Source of the DNA: an uncultured Bradyrhizobium sp.
GTDB taxonomy: Bacteria > Pseudomonadota > Alphaproteobacteria > Rhizobiales > Xanthobacteraceae
Assembly (NCBI RefSeq): GCF_947648125.1
Contig: NZ_CANSMR010000033.1
Location: 19,368 to 83,367, forward strand
Direction of reading: 5' to 3'
Length of the DNA stretch: 64,000 nucleotides
Part shown: positions 30,036-38,913 of the stretch, piece after piece
Numbering within the stretch: position 1 is the stretch's first letter
Layout of the letters: every line of letters begins with the position of its first letter
Notes under the pieces: model-generated
What the model was told of the DNA's origin: nothing
The model's input: the letters and a program-made list of their open reading frames with translations, nothing else
The model's database searches: none
Made by a program: the position numbers and the translations under genes

Positions 30036-30326
30036 TTACCGGTCGTCGTCGTGGATCGATGACGGATGCCGGCATAACGGCGTGACCTGGATCTCCATGA
30101 ACGGAAACAGCGGCAGGCTGGACAAGATGTCGTGCAATTCCTGCGCGCCCGCCACATCGAAGATGCTGACATTGGCGTAGCGGCCGGCCACCCGCCACAG
30201 ATGGCGCCAGGCGCCGGTGCGCTGCAGCTCCATGGCGCGGGCACGCTCGGCCTGCTTCAGCGCATCGACCTTCTCGGCCGGGAGATCGTGCGGGATCCGC
30301 ACGTCCATTTCGACGTGAAACAGCAT
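30036..30326 (-). CDS. catC: muconolactone delta-isomerase
   Basis: 96-residue muconolactone isomerase, which converts muconolactone to 3-oxoadipate enol-lactone in the catechol ortho-cleavage pathway. MLFHVEMDVRIPHDLP, RAMELQRTGAWRHLWRVAGRYANVSIFDV and LFPFMEIQVTPLCRHPS cover the whole family length. It is 102 bases downstream of the HpaB-type monooxygenase on the same strand. The dioxygenase and cycloisomerase of the same pathway are on the opposite strand at 33.5-35.6 kb. The later steps (enol-lactone hydrolase, CoA transferase, thiolase) are not in the window. Confidence 0.9.
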   Translation of the reverse strand: MLFHVEMDVRIPHDLPAEKVDALKQAERARAMELQRTGAWRHLWRVAGRYANVSIFDVAGAQELHDILSSLPLFPFMEIQVTPLCRHPSSIHDDDR

Positions 30327-30366
30327 GTTGGTCAACTCTCTTTGCAAGCGATGAAGCGGTAACGCG

Positions 30367-30396
30367 TGGAGCCGCCGCGCGATCGCGGCGGCTCCA
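30367..30396. repeat. strong intercistronic stem-loop
   Basis: Perfect 13-bp inverted repeat (arms TGGAGCCGCCGCG and its complement) around a CGAT loop, with no T-run on either strand. It lies between the monooxygenase stop and the catC-like start and may set relative expression by RNA processing or partial termination. Confidence 0.75.
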
Positions 30397-30428
30397 TTGC
30401 TCTGTCTATCAGATCGTCAGCCTTGTCG

Positions 30429-32006
30429 TCAGCCTTGCACCAGGCCGCGGCTGACGAGGTTGATGTCATCGGGATTGACGAGATCCTTCGCCGTCCAACC
30501 CGAAACGTCATAGTCGCTCATGCAATTGCGCACGAAATCCTGCATGGCGCCGAGGTCGCCGGTCGCGCTCGCGGCCATCAGCGTCTCGACGCGAAGGTTC
30601 TCGTAATTGCCCGCATAGTTGCGCTCGTAGAGCTCGTGCCGGCCGCCGAACTCGGAGCCGACCGCGTCCCAGAGCAGCTTGAGCAGCTTGATCCGGTCGA
30701 TCGCGGCATAGCCGTTGGAGCCGCGCACGAAGCGGTCGAGATAAGGTCTGATCGCCTCGCTCTCCAGATCGGCCGAGCTTGACGGCAGATAGATCAAGCC
30801 GCTCGCGACGTGACGCTCGATCAATTCCTTGATCCGCGGATAGGCCATCGGCGCGAAGACGCGATAGGCCAGCCCATAATTCAGGTTGGGCAGATTGTAG
30901 CCCTCGGTTCCCTGCCAGGCGATCGGCGATTTCACCATCGCATCCGAAATGCCGTGGAACAGATTGCGCCAGGCGATCACCTCGCCCACCGCCGTCTGCA
31001 CGCCGCGGAAATCCTTCGATCCGGTCGCCTCCACCGCCATCGAGAACAGGCCGGCAATGAAGTCGAGCTTGACGGCAAGCCGCGTCACGCCGTGCAGCGT
31101 GAAGCGCGGGATGAAGCCCGACGCCGGGAAGAACTGGTTGATCTTGTCGACGTCGCCATAGATGAAGACGTTCTCCCAGGGCACCAGCACCTTGTCGAAA
31201 ACGAGGATCGAGTCGTTCTCGTCGAAGCGGCTGGACAGCGGATAGTCGAACGGCGAGCCGGTCGCAGCCGCGGTGAATTCGTAGGACGAGCGGGCGATCA
31301 GCTTGACGCCCTTGGCGTCCATCGGCGCCGTGAAGATCAGCGCGAACGACTTGTCCTTGATCGGGATGCCGTAGTGGGCGATGAAATTGTAGTGCGTCAG
31401 CGCCGAGCCGGTCGCAACCACCTTCGCGCCCGAGACGATCAGGCCGGCGTCGGTCTCCTTCTCGACATGCATGAAGACGTCGCGCACGTCCTCGATCGCC
31501 CGGTCGCGATCGATCGGCGGGTTGACGATGGCGTGATTCCAGAAGTCGAGCCGCTCCTGGGTCCGGGCATACCATTTCTTCGCGTTGCCGGCGTATTCGC
31601 CATAGAAGCCCGAGTTCGCGCCCAAGGTCCCAAGGAACGCCGCCTTGTAGTCCGGAGAGCGGCCCATCCAGCCGAACGCAACCTTCTGCAAGTCGGCGAT
31701 CGCATCGCGGCCCTTGATCAGGTCGTCGGCCGTGCGCGAGCCAAGGAAGAACGGATGGGTCAACTGTCCGGAGCCGGTGTCGGTCAGGACGCCGATCTGA
31801 TCCTTCTTCTCGTGGAAGCGGTCGTACCAGCGCGCCACCATCCGCGCCGAATTGCGGAAGGCGGGATGTGCGGTGACGTTCTTGACGCGCTCGCCGTAGA
31901 TGTAGATTTCCCGGCCATCCTGGATGCTGTCCAGGAATTCCGCGCCGGTATAGACGCTGGTGGTTGGCGCTGGCGCGTCGGCCCGCAGGGCAGCTGCTGT
32001 AGTCAT
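30429..32006 (-). CDS. HpaB-family two-component flavin monooxygenase, oxygenase subunit
   Basis: 525-residue member of the 4-hydroxyphenylacetate 3-hydroxylase oxygenase family (HpaB, PheA, TftD, HadA). These use FADH2 from a partner reductase to hydroxylate phenols. Landmarks are [23 protein letters not shown] at the N terminus, [33 protein letters not shown] and [16 protein letters not shown]. The ATG at 32006 has GGAGGAG upstream; an open extension to 32066 is ignored. The reductase and a FAD synthetase domain are divergently encoded. Next to catechol genes, phenol-to-catechol type hydroxylation is the simplest reading (inference). Confidence 0.92.
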   Translation of the reverse strand: MTTAAALRADAPAPTTSVYTGAEFLDSIQDGREIYIYGERVKNVTAHPAFRNSARMVARWYDRFHEKKDQIGVLTDTGSGQLTHPFFLGSRTADDLIKGRDAIADLQKVAFGWMGRSPDYKAAFLGTLGANSGFYGEYAGNAKKWYARTQERLDFWNHAIVNPPIDRDRAIEDVRDVFMHVEKETDAGLIVSGAKVVATGSALTHYNFIAHYGIPIKDKSFALIFTAPMDAKGVKLIARSSYEFTAAATGSPFDYPLSSRFDENDSILVFDKVLVPWENVFIYGDVDKINQFFPASGFIPRFTLHGVTRLAVKLDFIAGLFSMAVEATGSKDFRGVQTAVGEVIAWRNLFHGISDAMVKSPIAWQGTEGYNLPNLNYGLAYRVFAPMAYPRIKELIERHVASGLIYLPSSSADLESEAIRPYLDRFVRGSNGYAAIDRIKLLKLLWDAVGSEFGGRHELYERNYAGNYENLRVETLMAASATGDLGAMQDFVRNCMSDYDVSGWTAKDLVNPDDINLVSRGLVQG

Positions 32007-32282
32007 GGGTTTCTCCTCCGCTTGTGTCGTTGGACCGACGGGCGTTGCCACACCGGCCCCGACCATCCCGTCACGCTCTTGGTCGGCGTGACATCGGCGG
32101 AAAAGCTACGCGCTCAGCCTGAGCGGGCGAAAGGTATCACACCATACCGCGCGAACCGTCGCAGCTCGGGCTATGACTCAGGTGGCACGGACCGGACGGC
32201 AATGATCGTCCGGCCGACGCAGCGCCGCAGCTGATGCAGCAATTTGCACGGCACGGCAAGGGAGCGAGAACCGGAGCGAGCC
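32007..32282. promoter_or_regulatory. divergent promoter region of the ring-hydroxylation/cleavage cluster
   Basis: 276 bases between the divergent monooxygenase and FAD-synthetase-like genes. It must carry both promoters and is the likely target of the LysR protein encoded at 35.8 kb. GACCGACGGGCG and TCGGCGTGACATC stretches are present, but no T-N11-A box could be fixed with confidence. Confidence 0.4.
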
Positions 32283-32924
32283 ATGGGCAAAGGTTTGGCC
32301 AAGGATCTGGGCAAGGATTTTGACAGCGCTGCTGTCGCTTTCCATCGCGATGGGGAATTGGCCCTCACGGCCAGCGTCGTGACCATCGGCGCGTTCGACG
32401 GCGTTCATCGCGGCCATCAGGAACTACTCCGGCAGACCATTGCGGCAGCGCGACGCCGCGGCATTCCGGCCGTGGTCTATACCTTCGATCCGCCGCCGAA
32501 GGTGTATTTCGGCCAGGCCGAGGCGCTGATCTCGCTCCGCGAGAAGCTCGAGCGCATCGCAACATTTGCACCTGACCATGTCATCGTCGCCGACTTCAAC
32601 CCTATCTACGTCCGGCGCACCGCGGCCGATTTCCTCGCCGAGTTGCAGCTTCTGCAACCGCGTGAAGTGATCGTCGGCAAGGATTTCCGCTTCGGGTCCT
32701 GCAAGGGCGGTACCGCGCAGCTGCTGCGGCAGTACTTCAACACGCGCATCCTGCCGCCGGTGCGCTGCGGCAATGGCGAGATCGTCTCCAGCAGCCGGAT
32801 CCGCTCGCTGCGGCGATCCGGCCTTGCTGCCGCCGCGGCTGCGCTGGAAAACTGGCGGGACATCGTGACCACATCACCTGCCAATCGATCCGGCCAGGCC
32901 CAACTCGAGGTCATCAGCCAATGA
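32283..32924 (+). CDS. stand-alone FAD synthetase (FMN adenylyltransferase) domain
   Basis: 213-residue protein matching only the N-terminal adenylyltransferase half of bifunctional RibF. It has VVTIGAFDGVHRGHQELL (nucleotide-binding HxGH-type motif), YTFDPPPKVYF, HVIVADFNPIYVRRTAADFL and VIVGKDFRFGSCKGGT, ending with the SSSRIRS motif. The C-terminal riboflavin kinase domain is absent; the gene stops about where that domain would begin. Its stop overlaps the flavin reductase start (ATGA). This suggests a pathway-dedicated enzyme making FAD for the monooxygenase (inference). The chromosomal RibF should be elsewhere. Confidence 0.85.
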   Translation: MGKGLAKDLGKDFDSAAVAFHRDGELALTASVVTIGAFDGVHRGHQELLRQTIAAARRRGIPAVVYTFDPPPKVYFGQAEALISLREKLERIATFAPDHVIVADFNPIYVRRTAADFLAELQLLQPREVIVGKDFRFGSCKGGTAQLLRQYFNTRILPPVRCGNGEIVSSSRIRSLRRSGLAAAAAALENWRDIVTTSPANRSGQAQLEVISQ

Positions 32925-33445
32925 CCGCCATCGATCCGCGCGAGCTGCGCAACGCCTGTGGCCAATTCGGTACCGGCGTCACCATCATCACCACGCATTG
33001 CGAGGGACGCGATCACGGCATGACGGCCAATGCCTTCATGTCGGTCTCGCTCGATCCGCCGCTGGTCGCGATCTCGATCGCGAGAAGCGCGAAGATGCTC
33101 TGCAACATCCAGAGCACCGGCCGCTTCGCGGTCAGCGTGCTCGCCGAAGGCATGGAGGATCTCGCCTGGCATTTCGCAGGCAAGCCCAGGCTCGACCTTT
33201 GCGACGTCTTCGAACGCCGCAACGAGCTACCCGTCATCGCCAACGCGGCGGCGTATTTCGTGACCGATCTTGCGGACGAGATCGTCGCGGGCGACCACAC
33301 CATCTTTCTCGGTCATGTCCGCGAGATGGCACTGGAGCCCGGCAAAAAGCCGCTGCTGTTCTGCCGCGGCCGCTTCGGCGGCCTTGCCGACCCGCACCCC
33401 GCGCCCGCGACGCTGGAGAATGCTGCCTACGAATTTATCTGGTGA
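32921..33445 (+). CDS. flavin reductase of a two-component monooxygenase (HpaC-like)
   Basis: 174-residue NAD(P)H:flavin reductase of the split-barrel FMN-binding family. RELRNACGQFGTGVTIITTHCEGRDHGMTANAFMSVSLDPPLVAISI is the family's N-terminal signature, followed by RFAVSVLAEG and DHTIFLGHVREM. It supplies reduced flavin to the HpaB-type oxygenase. It overlaps the FAD-synthetase-like gene by four bases, so cofactor synthesis and reduction are translationally coupled. It precedes the intradiol dioxygenase by 72 bases. Confidence 0.92.
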   Translation: MTAIDPRELRNACGQFGTGVTIITTHCEGRDHGMTANAFMSVSLDPPLVAISIARSAKMLCNIQSTGRFAVSVLAEGMEDLAWHFAGKPRLDLCDVFERRNELPVIANAAAYFVTDLADEIVAGDHTIFLGHVREMALEPGKKPLLFCRGRFGGLADPHPAPATLENAAYEFIW

Positions 33446-33517
33446 GACCGCCAGAAGATATTCCCGAACACGGGGATGCAAGTTTGATCCAAACTGCAAG
33501 AAAAGGAGGAAACGACC

Positions 33518-34387
33518 ATGCTGAACGTCAACAAGGACACCATCACCGACCACGTGATCGCCGCGCTCTCGAACGACATTCCGGATCGCAACCGTCAGAT
33601 CATGACGAGCCTGATCCGCCACATGCATGCGTTCTGTAAGGAGGTCGACCTGACCTTCGCCGAGTGGTTCGCGGCGTGCGAGTTCCTGCGGCGCGCCGGC
33701 GACATCTCGGACGAGAAGCGCAACGAGTTCATCCTGATCGCTGACATTCTCGGCGTCGAGGTCTTGGTCGATATGCTCGACCACCGCGTCACCGATGGCG
33801 AGAGCGAGTCCACCGTGCTCGGGCCGTTCTACCGGGAAAACCCGCCGGTGCTGCCCAAGGGCGCCTCCATCATCAAGAAGACGTTCGACAACGCGCAGAC
33901 CGTCAAGGTCAGCGGGCGCATCAGCGACACCGCGGGGCGGCCGATCGAGGGCGTCACCATCGACGTCTGGGAAGACGCGCCGAACGGGCTCTATGACCTG
34001 CAAGACCCCGAGCAGCCGGCCTATAATCTGCGCGGCCGCTTCACCACCGACGCCAACGGCGAATACGCCTTCGTAGCGCTCCGCCCCGAGCCTTACCCGA
34101 TCCCCTATGACGGTGCCGGCGGCGAGCTCCTGAAATACATGGGCCACCATCCCTGGCGTCCGGGCCACATCCACTTCATGCTGTCGAAGGACGGCTATCA
34201 ATCGCTGATCTCGCAGATCTACGATTCCGAGACCAAGTATCTCGACAACGACTCGGTATTCGCCGTGAAACAGAGCCTGATCGGCAAGTTCGCCAAGGCA
34301 CCGGCCGGCGCCGACACCGATCTCGTTCTCGATTTCGACTTCAAGCTCAAGAAGGCGGCAGTCGAGCGCCTTGTCGCGGCTGAGTAA
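33518..34387 (+). CDS. intradiol ring-cleavage dioxygenase (catechol/hydroxyquinol 1,2-dioxygenase)
   Basis: 289-residue Fe(III) dioxygenase that opens a catechol between the hydroxyls. The predicted iron ligands are all present at the expected spacing: Tyr159 (NGLYD), Tyr193 (EPYPIPYDG), His217 and His219 (WRPGHIHF). The N-terminal helical dimerisation domain runs to about residue 100, followed by VLGPFYRENPP. Sequence style is close to hydroxyquinol 1,2-dioxygenases, but the linked cycloisomerase and muconolactone isomerase point to catechol as substrate. AAGGAGG lies before the ATG. Confidence 0.92.
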   Translation: MLNVNKDTITDHVIAALSNDIPDRNRQIMTSLIRHMHAFCKEVDLTFAEWFAACEFLRRAGDISDEKRNEFILIADILGVEVLVDMLDHRVTDGESESTVLGPFYRENPPVLPKGASIIKKTFDNAQTVKVSGRISDTAGRPIEGVTIDVWEDAPNGLYDLQDPEQPAYNLRGRFTTDANGEYAFVALRPEPYPIPYDGAGGELLKYMGHHPWRPGHIHFMLSKDGYQSLISQIYDSETKYLDNDSVFAVKQSLIGKFAKAPAGADTDLVLDFDFKLKKAAVERLVAAE

Positions 34388-34455
34388 TCCACACCACGCC
34401 CTGCCAGGCCGGGAAAGCCTGGCAGGGTTCACTTTGAACTGACCCGCGAGGACAT

Positions 34456-35634
34456 ATGAGTCGTGCCGTGATCGAAATCGCCGAGCCCGTGGAGCCAGTG
34501 CGGAGCCTCGCAAGGGACACCGCGATCCGCAGTATCCGCGCCACCATCGTCGAAACGCCGACCCGCCGGCGGCACAAGCTTTCCAACACGGAAGTCACGC
34601 ATCAGGGCTACGTTCTGGTGCGTGTGCTGCTTGACAACGGCGTGACTGGTATCGGCGAAGCCTCGACGCTCGGCGGGCCGCGCTGGGCCGAGGAGAGCGT
34701 GGAATCGATCAAGGCCGCGGTTACGAATTACCTGGCGCCGGCGCTGCTCGGCCAGCCTGCCCTCGCCTTCGAAGCCAATGCCTTGCGCATGAGCAAGGCC
34801 GCGACCCGCAATTTCGCGGCCAAGGGCGCGATTGAGTCCGCCCTGCTCGACGCCGCCGGCAAGACGCTCGGCCTCCCCGCCAGCGCGCTGCTCGGTGGTG
34901 CGGTTCGCGAGCGCATGGAAGTGATCTGGGCTCTGGCCTCAGGCGACAGCGGCCAGGAGCTGGAGGAAGCGAAGGAGAAGCTGCGGCGCCGCGAACACCG
35001 CCACTTCAAGATCAAGTTCGGCTTCAACCGCCCGCAGGCGGATGTGAAGCGGTTGCAGACGCTGCGCGCCGGCCTTGGTGACGAGGTGCGCCTGATCGTC
35101 GATGTCAACCAGGGCTGGACCGAAGCCGAATGCATCCGCTTCATGCCCGCGCTGGAAGAACTGGACGTCGCGCTGGTCGAGCAGCCGGTGTCCGCGCTGC
35201 AGCTGGAAACCATGGCGCGTGTCGCGGCGCGCACCTCCATCCCGTTGCTTGTCGACGAAGCGGCCTTCACCAAGGAGGAAATCGCCCGCGTCGCCACGAT
35301 GGGTTGCGGCAGCGTGTATTCGCTAAAGCTCGTGAAGAGCGGCGGCCTGTTCGAGATGAAGCGCGCCGCGGCGGTCGCCGGCGCGCACGGCCTCGAGCTC
35401 TACGGCGGCTGCCTGCTGGAGAGCAGCATCGGCGCAGCCGCGCATCTCGCCGCATTCGCCACCCTGCCCAGGCTCGAATGGGGCAGCGAGCATTTCGGCC
35501 CGCGGATCCTGGTGGAGGATCTCGTCGTCGACCCGATCAGATTCGACGCGTTTGAGATCTGTGTGCCTGATGGCCCGGGCCTCGGCGTCGAAGTCGACGA
35601 GGACAAGATCCGCGCCTTCGCCCGAAAGGACTAG
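34456..35634 (+). CDS. catB: muconate cycloisomerase (MLE, enolase superfamily)
   Basis: 392-residue enolase-superfamily enzyme that lactonises cis,cis-muconate. The catalytic KxK is Lys185/Lys187 (HFKIKFG), metal ligands are Asp216 (DVNQGW), Glu242 (EQPV) and Asp267 (DEA), and the second-face lysine is Lys291 (KLVKSGG). This matches the muconate lactonizing subgroup. The N terminus has a 20-residue extension before AIRSIRATIVETPTRR. It is third in an operon with FAD synthetase-like, reductase and dioxygenase genes. Chloromuconate-type activity cannot be excluded, but no dienelactone hydrolase or maleylacetate reductase is nearby. Confidence 0.9.
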   Translation: MSRAVIEIAEPVEPVRSLARDTAIRSIRATIVETPTRRRHKLSNTEVTHQGYVLVRVLLDNGVTGIGEASTLGGPRWAEESVESIKAAVTNYLAPALLGQPALAFEANALRMSKAATRNFAAKGAIESALLDAAGKTLGLPASALLGGAVRERMEVIWALASGDSGQELEEAKEKLRRREHRHFKIKFGFNRPQADVKRLQTLRAGLGDEVRLIVDVNQGWTEAECIRFMPALEELDVALVEQPVSALQLETMARVAARTSIPLLVDEAAFTKEEIARVATMGCGSVYSLKLVKSGGLFEMKRAAAVAGAHGLELYGGCLLESSIGAAAHLAAFATLPRLEWGSEHFGPRILVEDLVVDPIRFDAFEICVPDGPGLGVEVDEDKIRAFARKD

Positions 35635-35820
35635 CCAGATGGCGTCGTTCCCGCGGACAATTGACAATGCAGGGATGCCCGCTCAGTCTTCGCACTGGAA
35701 CCACCGTCTCGATCATGCGCCGATGACCACGCGATATCAAACCAGGCAGGCCTTTCCCGCAGCTTCCGCGGAAGCGCGCGGACAAACGTCCGGCTGACCG
35801 TGACCGATCGCGACGACGTC

Positions 35821-36717
35821 ATGGATCTGAGGCGGCTGGTCTACTTCGTCGCCGTCGCCGAGGAATTGCACTTCGGCCGTGCCGCATCGCGGCTCGCGAT
35901 CGCCCAGCCGCCGCTCAGCCGGCAGATTGCGCAGCTGGAGAGCGATCTCGGCGTCGTGCTCATCGACCGGAGCCGAAGCCAGATCCGGCTGACCCAGGCC
36001 GGCAGCGTTCTGCTGGAACGTGCACGCGATGTGCTGGAGCGGCTCGATCGGACGCACCGCGAGATCAAGCGGATCGGCGAAGGCTTTTCAGGTCACCTGC
36101 GCGTCGCCTTCGTCGGATCGGCGACCTATGGCGTGCTGCCCAACGTGATCAAGGCGTTTCGTTCGGCCTATCCTGACGTCGAGCTCGCGCTGTCGGCGAT
36201 GAACAACGCCGAGCAGAAGCGCGCGGTGATCCAGCGCGAGATAGATATCGCCGTCGCCCGCCCTTCGCTCGACGACGAGGAATTGAAGTCGGAGCCGCTG
36301 CTGCAGGAGCCGTTGATCCTCGCGCTGTCCGACACCTCGCCGCTGCTCGAGCAGCAGGTCACGCTTCTGTCGGCGCTCAAGGCCGAGACATTCATCCTCT
36401 ATCCGCGCAAGCCGCGCCCGAGCTTCGCCGACCACATCCTCAACATCTGCCTCGAAGAGGGCTTCATTCCGAAATCGCAGGTGCTGGCCCAGGATTATCA
36501 GACCGCGATCAGCCTGGTGTCGGTTGGCGTCGGCATCGCGCTGGTGCCGCAATCCGTCTCGCAGGCGGACCGGCCCGGCGTCGCCTATCGCGCCTATGAG
36601 GGACACAATCCCGGCACCGCGCTGTCGCTGAACTACCGGCGCGACAACCGGATGCCGCACCTCTTCAACTTCCTGAAGATCGCACAGGACGTCACGCGGC
36701 GTCAGCGCAAGCAGTAA
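35821..36717 (+). CDS. LysR-family regulator of the catechol cluster (CatR/BenM-like)
   Basis: LysR-type regulator of 298 residues. The N-terminal winged helix reads MDLRRLVYFVAVAEELHFGRAASRLAIAQPPLSRQIAQLESDLG, the style of CatR, BenM and ClcR regulators that respond to muconate. The effector domain follows (HLRVAFVGSATYGVLPNVIKAF). It is co-directional with, and 186 bases downstream of, the cycloisomerase; the textbook arrangement is divergent. A GTG at 35800 is an alternative start. Probable target: the divergent region at 32.0-32.3 kb. Confidence 0.88.
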   Translation: MDLRRLVYFVAVAEELHFGRAASRLAIAQPPLSRQIAQLESDLGVVLIDRSRSQIRLTQAGSVLLERARDVLERLDRTHREIKRIGEGFSGHLRVAFVGSATYGVLPNVIKAFRSAYPDVELALSAMNNAEQKRAVIQREIDIAVARPSLDDEELKSEPLLQEPLILALSDTSPLLEQQVTLLSALKAETFILYPRKPRPSFADHILNICLEEGFIPKSQVLAQDYQTAISLVSVGVGIALVPQSVSQADRPGVAYRAYEGHNPGTALSLNYRRDNRMPHLFNFLKIAQDVTRRQRKQ

Positions 36718-36724
36718 CTCGCCG

Positions 36725-37720
36725 TCAGGCCGCGACCGACGCAAGCGGACGATCGTCAACACGTGCGATCGCGTCGCGAAGCACGTCGATCCCGGCGCCC
36801 GGCCGTACGCCGTTCTCCGCAAGGTGCCTGCGAAACGCACGCGCACCGGGGACGCCGTGGAAGGCGCCGACGAAATGACGCGTGATCGAATGCAGCCGCG
36901 TGCCTTCAGCCAGTTGCCGCTCGATATAGGGCAGCATCGCCGCGAACACGTCCTTCATCGTGGCGTGCGGCGGCGTTTCTCCGAACAACTCGGAGTCGAC
37001 GGTGAGCAAGCGCCACGGCTCCTGATAGGCCGCCCGCCCCAGCATCACGCCATCGACATGTGCCAGATGCTGCTTCGCTTCGGCGATACTCGTGATGCCG
37101 CCGTTGATGATGATGGGCACATCCGGCAGCGCCGCCTTGAGGCGATAGACGCGATCGTAGTCGAGCGGCGGGATGTCGCGGTTCTCCTTCGGCGACAATC
37201 CGTTGAGCCAGGCCTTGCGCGCATGCACGACGAGCGCATCCGCGCCCGCGGCAATCACGCCGCGCGCCAGCGTATCGAGCGCGACTTCCGGATCCTGGTC
37301 GTCGATGCCGATCCGGCACTTCACCGTGACAGGAACTCTCACCGCGCGCTTCATCGCCGCAACGCCCTCGGCGACTAGCGCGGGCTCCGCCATCAGACAG
37401 GCGCCGAAACGGCCATCCTTCACCCGATCCGACGGACAGCCGACGTTGAGATTGATCTCGTCATAGCCGAAATCCTCGCCGATCCGCGCGGCGGTCGCGA
37501 GATCGCGCGGATCGGAACCGCCGAGCTGCAGCGCCACCGGATGCTCGCTGGCATCGAAGCCGAGCAGCCGCGCCCGGTCGCCGTGGATCACCGCACCCGT
37601 GGTCAGCATCTCCGTATAGAGCCGCGCCCGCCGCGACATCAGCCGATGGAAGACCCGGCACTGCCGGTCGGTCCATTCCATCATGGGGGCTACGGAAAAT
37701 AGATAGTCCTGATATTTCAA
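36725..37720 (-). CDS. dusA: tRNA-dihydrouridine synthase A
   Basis: 331-residue flavoenzyme that reduces uridine in the tRNA D-loop. FSVAPMMEWTDRQCRVFHRL is the DusA N-terminal signature, NLNVGCPSDRVKDGRFGACLM contains the catalytic Cys, and VHARKAWLNGLSPKENRDIPPLDY and INGGITS complete the TIM barrel. The start is a TTG at 37720; no ATG gives a complete N terminus, and an upstream stop closes the frame four codons earlier. It converges on the LysR gene with seven bases between stops. Confidence 0.93.
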   Translation of the reverse strand: MKYQDYLFSVAPMMEWTDRQCRVFHRLMSRRARLYTEMLTTGAVIHGDRARLLGFDASEHPVALQLGGSDPRDLATAARIGEDFGYDEINLNVGCPSDRVKDGRFGACLMAEPALVAEGVAAMKRAVRVPVTVKCRIGIDDQDPEVALDTLARGVIAAGADALVVHARKAWLNGLSPKENRDIPPLDYDRVYRLKAALPDVPIIINGGITSIAEAKQHLAHVDGVMLGRAAYQEPWRLLTVDSELFGETPPHATMKDVFAAMLPYIERQLAEGTRLHSITRHFVGAFHGVPGARAFRRHLAENGVRPGAGIDVLRDAIARVDDRPLASVAA

Positions 37721-38322
37721 TGATTTACCTTAGCATTCAACAGGGAAGCCTCATGAACGTGCGCACTTCAAACTGGCCGAATTTGCGCACGCTTGTACCC
37801 GTTTTGACCGGTGAGTGCACACCTGACGCAAAACAAATCGGCGCGTTGCCCGAATGTCCGGATCAGCTCTCCCGGAAGCCTATTGCGCTTTGCACTCGGC
37901 CTGCTCGGCGCGGTCGAGATCCGGTCCGCGCCGGGCGGCCCCGGGCTGCGCGCGGGCAAAGCACACCGCTCGCCCACTTCCCTTCGAACACCACCTTGTG
38001 GACAGCACCGTCGCGTCAGCACGGAAGATGCATGAGAGGAAACGCGCGGCCTCGGTTGCCAAGGCTCGTTCCATGTCGCAGCAGAGGCTGCATATTTATT
38101 TTAAGTATAAAGTATCAATGTCGGCCAAGGGATCGCCAAGGCGCTCGTTGGAAAACCGAGGAGAGCGCCCTTCGGCGCGCCACACGCCGCAAATTCTTTA
38201 CATCGGCAAGCAGCTTCGCGCGCCTTGAACGAGCCTTGTATTTACTTTTGGCACGAACTATCTTCAAGACAACATCGAGGTCGCCGCGTTCAGCCGGACC
38301 CGGATGCCGCAGGAGATTTGAT
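37721..38322. other. 602-base intergenic region upstream of marR-like gene
   Basis: No supportable gene. The segment 38090-38280 is clearly AT-richer than the rest of the window (for example TTTATTTTAAGTATAAAG near 38095). It contains AAGTAT / AAAGTAT direct repeats, so the promoter and operator of the following MarR gene are probably there. An inverted pair GTGCGCA / TGCGCAC occurs at about 37758-37792. I saw no tRNA or mobile element. Confidence 0.45.
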
Positions 38323-38829
38323 TTGGCAGTCGCGAAGGAGTCCCCACCTGTTTCGCCCAAGAGCGGGGTCGATCAGGAGGCCGAGTACCGGGCTCAGACA
38401 CGGCTTTGGCTTCGGCTGCTTGCCTGCACAACCCTGATCGAGGGTGAGCTGCGGCGCCGGTTCCGCGAGGAATTCGATTTCACGATGCCGCGCTTCGACG
38501 TCCTGGCCCAGCTTGACCGCGAGCCGAGCGGACTGGTGCTGGGAGAGCTGCCGAAGCGCCTGATGGTCTCCGCCGGAAACCTCACACCCATCGTCGATCG
38601 CCTGGTCGAGGACGGCTACATCACCCGCACACCCTCTAACCTCGATCGGCGCGTGCAGATCGTTTGCATGACCGTCGAGGGCCGCAAGGCATTCAGGCGC
38701 ATGGCCAAGAGCCATGGCTCATGGCTGGCCGAGCTGCTGGCGGGATTCCCGGCCGGCCGGCTCGATGGATTGACCAGCGAGCTCGACGAGCTCAAGGGCG
38801 CCGTCAGGGACGCGATGCGGAAGCCATAG
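38323..38829 (+). CDS. MarR-family regulator, left flank of the catabolic locus
   Basis: 168-residue MarR-type regulator. The winged-helix core reads FTMPRFDVLAQLDREPSGLVLGELPKRLMVSAGNLTPIVDRLVEDGYITRTP, with DRRVQIVCMTVEGRKAF as the wing. It resembles the MarR protein encoded at 59410-59907 (both have TRLWLxLL and KFDVLAQLDR-like segments), so the two are paralogues placed at both ends of the locus. The start is a TTG with AGGAG seven bases upstream; the frame is open far upstream, but that part lacks similarity to MarR. Ligand unknown; an aromatic acid or its CoA thioester is likely. Confidence 0.85.
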   Translation: MAVAKESPPVSPKSGVDQEAEYRAQTRLWLRLLACTTLIEGELRRRFREEFDFTMPRFDVLAQLDREPSGLVLGELPKRLMVSAGNLTPIVDRLVEDGYITRTPSNLDRRVQIVCMTVEGRKAFRRMAKSHGSWLAELLAGFPAGRLDGLTSELDELKGAVRDAMRKP

Positions 38830-38913
38830 CTGACGTCGGCATCAGGGCGCCCTGCTCAATCCTCTTGCCGATGTTCAGCTGCGCATCGCGCTCCGATGCA
38901 ATCCCGCCGCCCA

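Noticed and set aside
30036-35634. Reading the cluster as a hydroxyquinol (maleylacetate) pathway
   Set aside because: No maleylacetate reductase is present, and the cycloisomerase plus muconolactone isomerase belong to the catechol branch; kept only as an alternative for the dioxygenase.
37720-38322. 200-codon in-frame extension upstream of the first MarR gene
   Set aside because: The translation has no MarR or other similarity, composition is erratic, and a TTG with AGGAG at normal spacing gives a MarR protein of standard length.
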